From JACRLW01 sp050181465 (GTDB lineage Bacteria > Planctomycetota > UBA1135 > UBA2386), in NCBI GenBank assembly GCA_050181465.1, contig JBFXDD010000006.1:62001-126000 (forward strand): a stretch of 64,000 nt of DNA, read 5' to 3'. Position numbers and translations under genes: made by a program. The notes beneath the pieces are model-generated. The model saw nothing but the letters and a program-made list of their open reading frames with translations, searched no databases and was not told the DNA's origin. Below are positions 45,122 to 52,993 of this stretch, piece by piece. Positions within the stretch are counted from its first letter, which is position 1; each line of letters starts with the position of its first letter.

Positions 45122-46201
45122 TCAGTTTGATCGAATTCGCGACACCCGGCCGTCTGCGCCTGCCGCATAGACGACCGCGCTACCGTCGCGAGCTGCGGCC
45201 AGCGCGTGGTGCCCGCGGTCGAATAGTCGGTACCAATGGCGACCGCCGTCGCTCGACAAGTCGACCCCGTTGGGTCCGGCGGCCAGGCGCACGCCGGGAT
45301 CGAAGGCGGTCGCGGCGAGCACCGCGGACCGATAGCCGCTCGGCATCCGCTCGGCCGGCAGCCACGTGCGGCCACCATCGAGCGTGAACGCCGCCGTCTG
45401 GCTTCGCTCCTCGGCTTCGGTGTAATCGCCGCCGACGGCGCAGCCGATCCCGTCCGTCGCGAACGCGAGGGAGAACACGCCACGGGCAGGCGTGCCGCTG
45501 GCGATCGGAACGCGGCTCCACTGCCACTGGGCGAGCTGGCGGTCACCTCGCAGGATGCGCGCGGAGTGACTGGTGCCGAGCAGTAGTCCCTCGCGGGTCA
45601 GCGCGATCGCCGTGTTACTCGCCGCGAAGGCCGCCTCGTCGCGTTCGGCGGCCGGTGCGCGGGGGGATCGCCGCCAGCGGCGACCATGATCGTCGCTCTC
45701 TAACACGACGAAGCGACCATCGATCGGATCGCCGACCAGCACCCCGCGGCCGGTGTCGTCGAAGGCCATCGCATCGAGGAAGATCGCTGCTCGGTCGTCA
45801 GAGTGAACGAGCTCCCAGTCGCGCCCGCCGTTCTCGGTTCGGAAGACTCGTGCAGGCGAGCCCGCCGAGGCCACGATCGCTGTGTCGGAGTCGAAGACCC
45901 ACAGCGATCGGAAGTCCAGTGACTGGGCGCCGATCGGGCCGACGAGGTCCCATGACTCGCCGCCGTCGATCGTGCGCGCGACGGTGCCGCCGCTGCCGCT
46001 GACCCAGACCGTGTCGGCGGACGGCGCGGCGATCCCGCGGAGGCTTGCGGCGACCGGCAGGTCGATCGCGGTCAGCGTGAGTCGTCCACTCGCCGAGCCG
46101 GAACCAGCACACGCGGTGAGGATGGCCAGGCTGGACAGGGCGAGCAGGCGGCCGGCGACTCTGGCGGCGCGGCCACGCAATCGAGTGGAGGAGACGACCA
46201 T
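45122..46201 (-). CDS. BNR/Ycf48-like beta-propeller lipoprotein
   Basis: 359 aa from ATG 46201. The lipobox ends LAILTAC. Repeats of BNR (Asp-box) type occur through the protein: TIDGGESWDLV, TENGGRDWELV, SDDHGRRWRRS, TLDGGRTWLPA and SSDGGRHWYRL. These are the S/T-x-D-x-G-x-x-W motifs of sialidase-like and Ycf48-like propellers. No sialidase catalytic residues are recognised, so it is probably a binding protein anchored outside the membrane. Its start codon shares the CATG at 46199-46202 with a possible start of the divergent prepilin gene. Confidence 0.8.
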   Translation of the reverse strand: MVVSSTRLRGRAARVAGRLLALSSLAILTACAGSGSASGRLTLTAIDLPVAASLRGIAAPSADTVWVSGSGGTVARTIDGGESWDLVGPIGAQSLDFRSLWVFDSDTAIVASAGSPARVFRTENGGRDWELVHSDDRAAIFLDAMAFDDTGRGVLVGDPIDGRFVVLESDDHGRRWRRSPRAPAAERDEAAFAASNTAIALTREGLLLGTSHSARILRGDRQLAQWQWSRVPIASGTPARGVFSLAFATDGIGCAVGGDYTEAEERSQTAAFTLDGGRTWLPAERMPSGYRSAVLAATAFDPGVRLAAGPNGVDLSSDGGRHWYRLFDRGHHALAAARDGSAVVYAAGADGRVSRIRSN

Positions 46202-46293
46202 GAAATCGCGACAGTCTCGGATCGGGACTCCGATGCAAGTGCCTGGTTCGGTGGCTCCGTCGAAATGTCGATGCGGTCGGCACGGAGAGAACC

Positions 46294-46959
46294 CTGGCAC
46301 AACGAGGCTTCACACTGATCGAGCTGATGATCGTGGTGTCGATCATCGCCATCATGGCCAGCATGGCGGTGCCGAACCTCTTGGCGAGCGGCACCGTGGC
46401 CAACGAAGCGGCAACCGCGGCGACGATGCGAACGCTTGCGACGGCCCAGTTTCGGTTCAGGGGGATGGCGTTCGTCGATGCCAACAACAACGGCGTGTTC
46501 GAGTTCGGAACCCTGCCGGAACTCGCGGGGACGGCCATGGTGCGCGGCCTCACCGAGACCGTGCAACCGCCACTGATCTCCTCGTCGATGGGGCATGTCG
46601 ACACCAACGGAATCGCCGCCAGACAGGGCTACTTCTATCGCTTGTTCCTGCCCGACGCCGCGGGCGTCGGTCTCCCGGCCGTCGGCGGCGCACTTGCCGG
46701 CGTCGATGCGCGAAGTGCGGAGTCGAGTTGGGCGTTGCTCGCGTGGCCGTCCTCCTATGGCAGAACCGGTCGTGCGGCGTTCTTCGTGAACCAGCAGGGC
46801 GAGATCTTGAAGACGGTGACCGCCCGCTATTCGGGCCATGACTCGATTCCGACCCCCGGCGCAGCTCTCACCGGAGTCGCTCCGAACCAGATCGTCGGGG
46901 GTTCACTCGCCGCGGGAGTGACCGGGAACGACGGCAATCTCTGGTTGCCGCTGCATTGA
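46294..46959 (+). CDS. Prepilin-like protein (type II secretion/type IV pilus pseudopilin)
   Basis: The N-methylation motif RGFTLIELMIVVSIIAI, with the conserved Glu at +5 of the mature protein, is followed by a helical segment and a pilin-like globular domain (GTVANEAATAATMRTLATAQ, FVDANNNGVFE). ATG 46327 would remove the leader peptide, so it is wrong as a start. The only codon giving a normal leader is CTG 46294 (MAQRG then FTLIEL). A strong ribosome-binding site (GGAGGAG 46187-46193) precedes ATG 46200, but that ATG is in another frame, so a one-base frameshift between 46200 and 46300 is likely. It would be processed by prepilin peptidase and assembled in the membrane. No other secretion genes are nearby. 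Confidence 0.75.
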   Translation: MAQRGFTLIELMIVVSIIAIMASMAVPNLLASGTVANEAATAATMRTLATAQFRFRGMAFVDANNNGVFEFGTLPELAGTAMVRGLTETVQPPLISSSMGHVDTNGIAARQGYFYRLFLPDAAGVGLPAVGGALAGVDARSAESSWALLAWPSSYGRTGRAAFFVNQQGEILKTVTARYSGHDSIPTPGAALTGVAPNQIVGGSLAAGVTGNDGNLWLPLH

Positions 46960-46971
46960 GTCGGCCGGAGT

Positions 46972-46991
46972 GCGTGCCGCTCAGCGCACGC
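46972..46991. terminator. Hairpin between convergent genes
   Basis: GCGTGC / GCACGC (6-bp stem, 8-nt loop) spans the 3' ends of the prepilin-like gene and the minus-strand FG-GAP gene. It is weak, and there is no U-tract. Confidence 0.3.
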
Positions 46992-48435
46992 GACGCGCGA
47001 CCACGTTCGATTTACGCCCGATCTCCATCGACTGCACCCACAGCGTGCGCCGCGACATGATCGCGGGCATCGTGATCTCGAAGTCGATCACGCCGTTGGG
47101 GCCGCAAACACCCCAGGACAGGATGACCGGGTTCGCCAGATCGAAGGTGGTGCCGAGTCCCGTCGGGTACGGCGCGGTGACTCCCGCTGCAGTGATCCAG
47201 CAGACCACGATCGAGTTCGGGATGCAGTTGGTGACGCGGAAAGGCGTGTTGACCTCGGGCGTCAACGAGGGAACCGTCAGGATCTCCTCCGTCGCCGGCG
47301 TGCGATTGATCCATGCACGAAGCGGCGGATTACCGGTCCAATTCGCGCCGAGGAGTTCGAAGTCGCCGTCAGCCCCGATGTCGGCGATCACGCCGTTGTG
47401 CACTCCGTTCGTCGAGTCGACGACCTGGGTTTGCCAGTTCGTTCCGAGTCCGTCTCGGTTGTAGAACGCCCGCACCCCGGGTGTGTTGGACGTGTGCATG
47501 AAACCGACGATCACGTCGGTGTCGCCGTCGCCGTCCAGATCCGCGGCCTGAAGAGTGTGCGCGCGATTCGCGCTCGCGAGGATGGTGTGGGGAGTCCAGG
47601 TTCCGCGGGGATCACCCGCGTGGGAGTACCACAGCACTTCGGCGGTGTTCTCTGAACTCGAGTAGAGCACGTCGGGGCGCGCGTCGCCGTCGATGTCTGC
47701 AACCAATGCCTTGAATGCAGGGTCGACCTGATTCGTGTCGATGCGATAGGTCGTCCAGTTGCTCGTAGTTCGTGCCGACGCACCGCCCGGGTTGCGGAAC
47801 CACACGCCGTGCGCGACTACGTCGACATGGCCGTCGACATCGATGTCGCCGATCGCCAGACCTTCTTGACCGAGCGAGTTGCGCGACACTTCTACGCGCG
47901 TCCAAACGTCGCCGGCGTCCTGAAACCACGCGTAGCAGATCGACGAAGAGCGAGCGATCACATCGAGCAGGCCGTTGCGATCCAAGTCGGCGAGGTGCAC
48001 GTCCTTCCCCCAGGAGCCGATGGTGCCGAGCGCATGGCGGCGCCACTGCGCGGCGCTGAATGGGTTGCCGTTCTGAGCCCCGTGGTTGCGCGCCGGGTTC
48101 TCGAACCAGAGGAGGTTGGTTCCGCTGGCGCCGTCGGGGATGACGACGTCGAGGTCGCCGTCGCCGTCGACATCACCGATCGCGCCGTCCGTCGTGAACT
48201 CCACGGTCGGGGTCGCGATGCGCGTGCCGGTCCAGCTCGGATAGTGGTACCAGTTCAACCCCTCGTTCCGCGAACCACCGAGAACGACGTCAACCGTCCC
48301 GTCGAGATCGATGTCGCCGACGAGCTTGACGTCGCCGGCGTTGTTGGCGAGGTCGACGCGCTGGTAGGTGACCTGGGCGCGGACGAGCGGGCCGCCCAGG
48401 AGAAGGGCGAGTGCGCAGGTGGCGATCCTGGACAT
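46981..48435 (-). CDS. Secreted FG-GAP/VCBS protein, tandem paralogue 2
   Basis: 484 aa from ATG 48435, with a signal peptide (TCALALLLGGPLVRAQ). FG-GAP blades: DIDLDGTVDVVLGG, DVDGDGDLDVVIPDG, DLDRNGLLDVIARS, DIDVDGHVDVVAHG, DIDGDARPDVLYSS and DLDGDGDTDVIVGF. The last ~100 residues form the same C-terminal beta module as in other secreted proteins here. It closely parallels the 48562 gene in order and sequence (DVKLVGD, LNWYHYP, STNGVHNGVIADIGADGDFE), so the pair arose by tandem duplication. Probably surface-bound; the ligand is unknown. Confidence 0.87.
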   Translation of the reverse strand: MSRIATCALALLLGGPLVRAQVTYQRVDLANNAGDVKLVGDIDLDGTVDVVLGGSRNEGLNWYHYPSWTGTRIATPTVEFTTDGAIGDVDGDGDLDVVIPDGASGTNLLWFENPARNHGAQNGNPFSAAQWRRHALGTIGSWGKDVHLADLDRNGLLDVIARSSSICYAWFQDAGDVWTRVEVSRNSLGQEGLAIGDIDVDGHVDVVAHGVWFRNPGGASARTTSNWTTYRIDTNQVDPAFKALVADIDGDARPDVLYSSSENTAEVLWYSHAGDPRGTWTPHTILASANRAHTLQAADLDGDGDTDVIVGFMHTSNTPGVRAFYNRDGLGTNWQTQVVDSTNGVHNGVIADIGADGDFELLGANWTGNPPLRAWINRTPATEEILTVPSLTPEVNTPFRVTNCIPNSIVVCWITAAGVTAPYPTGLGTTFDLANPVILSWGVCGPNGVIDFEITMPAIMSRRTLWVQSMEIGRKSNVVARRVR

Positions 48436-48561
48436 GGGAAGTGAGGAGGGGGATGGACTCGTCGGGCGACGAGCGGACTCCGTTGCGCTACTGGGGCTTG
48501 CGCGCGAGGAGCTGAGGGCGGGTGAGTATAGCTCACCGTTCCCTCCCTCGGGCATCCCCCC

Positions 48562-50043
48562 TCAGCGGATGGTGCGCGACTCGGCAGGGGAGGTCCTGCC
48601 CAGTTCCAGCGACTGCAGCCAGATCGTGAGCCCGGCAAGTCCCGGCGGGAGCGCCATTTCGAAGCTGGCGGCGCCGTTTGCGCCCGCGACGGCGACTCCC
48701 AGCAGCAGCGGATCGAGCAGCGCGAACTGCACTCCGAGTCCTGGAACCGGATAGGGCGTCGTGACGCCCCTCGCGGTGAGGCAGAGCGCAACCGGCGACT
48801 GCGGAGTGGCGTGCGTCACGAAGAGCGCGTGCGTCGATCCCGCCACCAAGTCCGGCACGCTGAGCACGTGGTCGGACTGCGGTGTCCGGTTCTCCCAGAA
48901 CTGCAGCGGGGGGTTGCCGGTCCAGTTGCTGCCGACGATCTCCACATCGCCGTCACCACCGAGGTCGGCGACGACGCCGTTGTGGATACCGAACTGCTGG
49001 TCGACGACCTGAATGGCCCAAGCAGTGCCGAGGCCGTTCTGATTGAAGTGGATACGAACGCCCGGTGACGTCGACGTGTGCATGCGCCCGCTCACGACGT
49101 CCGCATCGCCGTCGCTGTCGACGTCGGCGACCTGCAGGGTGTGCGCGCGGTTCACGTTCGCCTCGATCACGTGCCGTGACCAAGTCGCGGTGGGATCGCC
49201 GCCGTGACGGTACCACGCGATGTCGGCGGTGTTCTCGGAGCTGGAGAACAGCACGTCGGGGAACTGATCGCCGTCGATGTCGGCGACGCAGGCCTTGAAG
49301 TCGACATCGACGCGACTGGGATCGATGACGTGTTCGCTCCACGCGGCGGGCATGCGCGCGCTCGTCGATCCGGGATTGCGCAGCCAGCGACCACGCACGA
49401 CGAAGTCGAGGTTGCCGTCCCGATCGAGATCGCCGGTGGCCAGGCCTTCTCGACCGAGCGCGCTGGTCACCATGTCGACTGAAGTCCAGGCACCGCCGGC
49501 CTGGAAGAACACTCGAAGGACCGTGTTGCTGCGCGCCGCGACGTCGACCTCACCGTCGCCGTCGTAATCGGCGATCTCGACGTCCTTGCACCAGGAGCCC
49601 ATGCTGCCGATGACGAAGCGCTGCCAGGCACTCGATGAGAACGGGTTGCCCGGTGCGCCGCCGGCATCGATCGTCGGGTTGCGGAACCAAACCAGATTGT
49701 TCGTCCCCGAACCATCGGGAACGACGAGGTCGAGATCGCCATCGCCGTCGAGATCGCCGATGTCGCCGTCGGTCGTGAACTCGACTGTGGGCACCGCGAT
49801 GCGCGTGCGAGTCCAGTCGGGGTAGTGGTACCAGTTCAGGTCTTCGCCGCGACTTCCGCCGAGGATGACGTCCGCGGTGCCGTCTAGATCCAAGTCGCCG
49901 ACCAGCTTGACATCGCCGGCATTGACGCTGATCTCCACGCGTTGGAATGGGACCTGTGCGGTCATGCGTGCGGCCGTCGATCCGACAGAGAGCAGCACGG
50001 CCACGAACAGCACGGCTGTTCGCACGAAGGATCGTTGAGTCAT
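48562..50043 (-). CDS. Secreted FG-GAP/VCBS protein, tandem paralogue 1
   Basis: 493 aa from ATG 50043, with a signal peptide (TAVLFVAVLLSVGSTAA) and Ala-X-Ala-like cleavage near RMTAQ. It has the same blade order as the downstream paralogue: DLDLDGTADVILGG, DLDGDGDLDLVVPDG, DYDGDGEVDVAARS, DLDRDGNLDFVVRG, DIDGDQFPDVLFSS and DVDSDGDADVVSGR. Calcium binding through the DxDxDG loops is expected. The intergenic spacer to the paralogue is 126 bp, so the two could be co-transcribed. The C-terminal module (from SVPDLVAGSTHALFV) is shared as well. Confidence 0.87.
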   Translation of the reverse strand: MTQRSFVRTAVLFVAVLLSVGSTAARMTAQVPFQRVEISVNAGDVKLVGDLDLDGTADVILGGSRGEDLNWYHYPDWTRTRIAVPTVEFTTDGDIGDLDGDGDLDLVVPDGSGTNNLVWFRNPTIDAGGAPGNPFSSSAWQRFVIGSMGSWCKDVEIADYDGDGEVDVAARSNTVLRVFFQAGGAWTSVDMVTSALGREGLATGDLDRDGNLDFVVRGRWLRNPGSTSARMPAAWSEHVIDPSRVDVDFKACVADIDGDQFPDVLFSSSENTADIAWYRHGGDPTATWSRHVIEANVNRAHTLQVADVDSDGDADVVSGRMHTSTSPGVRIHFNQNGLGTAWAIQVVDQQFGIHNGVVADLGGDGDVEIVGSNWTGNPPLQFWENRTPQSDHVLSVPDLVAGSTHALFVTHATPQSPVALCLTARGVTTPYPVPGLGVQFALLDPLLLGVAVAGANGAASFEMALPPGLAGLTIWLQSLELGRTSPAESRTIR

Positions 50044-50168
50044 CGGAGCTGCGGGGCTGGGTGCGAACACCTCGCCGTGGCTAGGCGGCGATCCCTACGC
50101 AGCGCTCTCGCCGCAGTGGCCTGTCGAGTTCCTCAGAATCACGCGATTCGTCGATTCGCCGCTGCGAA

Positions 50169-51176
50169 TCAACTCGAAGACGGCCCCGTCCCACGGGCGC
50201 GCTGCGCAAGCGTCGCGTTCGCCAGCGCGATCCAGGTCATCGCCTCCAACACCGGGATGACCCGTGGAACGATGCAGGGATCATGACGACCGCGCTTGCT
50301 CACGTCGGCCACCGACGAGGTCGGCTTGATCGCCGCGAGCAGTCGCAGGTCCTCACCGGTGGTGACGCCGCCGAGCATGCCGCCGAAGTTCTGCGAGTCC
50401 TTGATGTAGTCCTGACCTCGCATCACGGAAGCGTCGAAGCCGGCGCCGTAGGCGAATCCTTGCACGGCACCGACCGAGAGAAACGCCGCTGCCAACGTCG
50501 CTTTCAGCTTCTGAAACACCGGATCGCCGAGTCCCGCGGGTGGATCGATCACGCGAATCTCGACCGTTCCGCCGATCGAATCGCCCTGCTCGCGACACCG
50601 CAACACGAAGTGCTCCATCGCGGCGGCGGCCTCGGCGTCGGCGCAACGCATCGGATTGGCTTCGATGATCGCGGGGTCGAACCGTTGTGCCGAGATCGGA
50701 CCGACGCGAAGGGCATGACCGATCACGCGCGTGGAACTCGGCAGGAGCTTGCGCGCGACGACCCCGCCGATGACTCGCGCGAGGGTCTCGCGGCCGGAAC
50801 TGCGACCGCCGCCGCGATGATCGCGATGGCCGTACTTCTGCTCGTAAGCGGCGTCGGCGTGGCCCGGTCGATGCGTTGCGCGAAGCGAGTCGTAATCGCT
50901 GGATCGCTGATCCGAGTTGTGGACGAGCACGCAGATCGGTGCCCCGGTCGTCTTGCCTTCGAAGAGCCCTGACACGAGGTGCGGTTCGTCGGCTTCGTTG
51001 CGCGAGGTGGTGACGGCGCTCTGGCCCGGTCGTCGTCGTGCGAGCTCGCGGGTGAAGTCGGCGGCTTCGAGTGAGATCCCCGCGGGACAACCGTCGATCA
51101 CCGCACCCAGTGCCGGGCCGTGCGACTCGCCGAAGGTGGTGACGGTCAGGTACTCGCCGAAGCTGTTGGCAGGCAT
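50169..51176 (-). CDS. aroC: Chorismate synthase
   Basis: 335 aa from ATG 51176. Signatures of the family: GEYLTVTTFGESHGPALGAV at the N-terminus (GESHG), RRRPGQS, the H-R-P-G-H-A-D segment, GGGRSSGRETLARVIGGVVA, and ALRVGPIS. It converts 5-enolpyruvylshikimate 3-phosphate to chorismate using reduced FMN, the last common step of the shikimate pathway. Length is slightly short for the family (about 350-390 aa) but all core motifs are present. It follows the aroA-aroK fusion by 10 nt on the same strand, giving a pathway operon. Confidence 0.95.
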   Translation of the reverse strand: MPANSFGEYLTVTTFGESHGPALGAVIDGCPAGISLEAADFTRELARRRPGQSAVTTSRNEADEPHLVSGLFEGKTTGAPICVLVHNSDQRSSDYDSLRATHRPGHADAAYEQKYGHRDHRGGGRSSGRETLARVIGGVVARKLLPSSTRVIGHALRVGPISAQRFDPAIIEANPMRCADAEAAAAMEHFVLRCREQGDSIGGTVEIRVIDPPAGLGDPVFQKLKATLAAAFLSVGAVQGFAYGAGFDASVMRGQDYIKDSQNFGGMLGGVTTGEDLRLLAAIKPTSSVADVSKRGRHDPCIVPRVIPVLEAMTWIALANATLAQRARGTGPSSS

Positions 51177-51186
51177 CGTGCGCGCA

Positions 51187-52926
51187 TCATGCCATGCGCG
51201 GCGTGCGGCACAGCGTGGTGGTCGCCAGCGCACGGCGAATCCGTCCGACGCGCTGCGCCACGTCGCCGCCGTGGATCACCAGCCGCGCCACCTCGCGATA
51301 CCACCCCGCGCGTCGGGCCGCGATCTCGCGCACCTCATCGCGCAGCGGCATGTCGGTGAGGCGGGGGCGGGACGAATCGCCGAGCCTTGCCTCCAGGGTC
51401 GCGAGGTCGTCATCGAGCTGGATCACGAAGGCGCGTTCGCGGAGCAGCGCTCGATTGGCGGGCGTTTCCACTGCGCCGCCGCCGATCGCGACCACGCGTC
51501 CAGGCGCGAGGATCTGAGTGAGCAAGTGCGCCTCATGCTCGCGAAACGCCGGCATTCCCGCGCGTTCGACGAAGTCGCGGATGGGGCCGTGCCGACCTTC
51601 GAACTCCAGATCGAGATCGAAGGCCCGCATGCGCAGCGCGGCGGCCAGTGGCGGCGCGAGCGTCGACTTGCCCGTTCCGCGCATGCCGACGAGCGCGATG
51701 CATCGCGGTGATTCGTGGGCGCTCGCGAGTTCGGCGAAGAAGTGCGGATAGCTCTTGCTCACACAGTCCGGGCCCTCGAGCACGACGCCATCGATCCGCG
51801 AGCCGAGCATCGCGAAAGCCATGGCGAGTCGGTGATCGTGGTGACAGCGAAGCGTCGCGCCGTGCAGTGGACGACCGCCGACGACTCGGAAGCCGTCGGA
51901 GGTCTCCTCGACCTCGGCGCCGAGCCTTCGCAGTTCCGCGCACAGCGTCCCGATTCGATCGCTCTCCTTGTCACGCAGGTGGGGTGCGCCGAAGAACCGC
52001 GTCCGGCCGTCGCGAAACAAGGCCGCGCTCACCAGGTTCGGTGCCTGGTCGGGGGTCGCACCGAGATCGAGTTCGAGGTCGCCGTCGCCGGCGAGCGCCG
52101 CGAGGAGGTCGACGACGGCGGCATCGGCTTGCGCCGACGGCTGCTGCAGGTTGGTGCCGATGAAGCGACCACCGGTCAGTTGGGCCAGCGTCAGAAAGCT
52201 TCCGGCCGCGCTCCAATCCCCTTCGACGCGAAGATCACGTGGACTCACCAGCCGCGAGGGAGCCACCCGCCAGGATTCGCCGCGATCCTCGATCGTCGCG
52301 CCGAACAGTTCGCATTCACGCCGGGTCATCGTCGCGTAGCGCCTGGAGGCCAGTTCGCCGCGCAAGGTCACTTCTAGGCCATGTTGGAGTCGACTGCCGA
52401 CCAACATGAGCGCGGACAGGTGTTGGCTCGAGCGCGTCGCGTCGAGGTCGACGACACCCCCGGTCATCCTGCCGCCACGGATGCGAACCGGGGCGCGACC
52501 CGATCGACTCTCGAGCGGCACGCCGAGAGCGGCGAGAGCGTCGAGCAAGGGACCGAGCGGGCGCTCCAACAAGCGCGGTTCGCCGGTCAGGATCCAGTCG
52601 CCCGGAACGAGCGCGGCCAGCGCACACAGAAATCGCAGCGGAGCGCCGCCGAGACCACAGTCGATCGTGCCGCCGGCATCGGTCTTGGTCGGCAGGCCCC
52701 CGCGGATGCGAAGGGTACCGGCCGAGTGGTCGGTCCACTCGAGGTCGAACCCCAGGGTCGTCAATCCGCCGGCGAGTCGCACCACGTCGTCGCAAGGTGT
52801 GGCGCCCTGCAGCACCGTCGTACCCTCGGCGAGACCGGCGAGCACCATTGCGCGCATCGCCATCGACTTCGAGCCGGGCAGGGCGAGTGTCAGATCGAAG
52901 GGACGTTCGAGCCGCGGGATGAGCAT
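51187..52926 (-). CDS. aroA-aroK: Fused EPSP synthase-shikimate kinase
   Basis: 579 aa. Residues about 1-405 are 5-enolpyruvylshikimate-3-phosphate synthase: LPGSKSMAMRAMVLAG (PEP/S3P site), GGAPLRFLCALAALVPGDW, DKESDRIGTLCAELRRLGAE, CHHDHRLAMAFAMLG and VSKSYPHFFAEL. Residues about 410-579 are shikimate kinase: P-loop GMRGTGKS (414-421), FDLDLEFE, AIGGGAVETPANR and SSRPRLTD. The kinase makes the substrate of the synthase, so two consecutive steps are joined in reverse order. The SMAMRA version of the N-terminal motif replaces the common SITNRA/SxSNRA. The next enzyme, AroC, is encoded 10 nt downstream. Confidence 0.93.
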   Translation of the reverse strand: MLIPRLERPFDLTLALPGSKSMAMRAMVLAGLAEGTTVLQGATPCDDVVRLAGGLTTLGFDLEWTDHSAGTLRIRGGLPTKTDAGGTIDCGLGGAPLRFLCALAALVPGDWILTGEPRLLERPLGPLLDALAALGVPLESRSGRAPVRIRGGRMTGGVVDLDATRSSQHLSALMLVGSRLQHGLEVTLRGELASRRYATMTRRECELFGATIEDRGESWRVAPSRLVSPRDLRVEGDWSAAGSFLTLAQLTGGRFIGTNLQQPSAQADAAVVDLLAALAGDGDLELDLGATPDQAPNLVSAALFRDGRTRFFGAPHLRDKESDRIGTLCAELRRLGAEVEETSDGFRVVGGRPLHGATLRCHHDHRLAMAFAMLGSRIDGVVLEGPDCVSKSYPHFFAELASAHESPRCIALVGMRGTGKSTLAPPLAAALRMRAFDLDLEFEGRHGPIRDFVERAGMPAFREHEAHLLTQILAPGRVVAIGGGAVETPANRALLRERAFVIQLDDDLATLEARLGDSSRPRLTDMPLRDEVREIAARRAGWYREVARLVIHGGDVAQRVGRIRRALATTTLCRTPRMA

Positions 52927-52993
52927 TGTCGGCCGGCATCAGACCACGCGCGATCGACTCCGGCGAGGTCCGACCCTACTGTCCCGCGCGACC

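Noticed and set aside
46327..46350. ATG 46327 as the prepilin start
   Set aside because: It would remove the RGFTLIEL cleavage and methylation motif, which is clearly encoded just upstream in the same frame.
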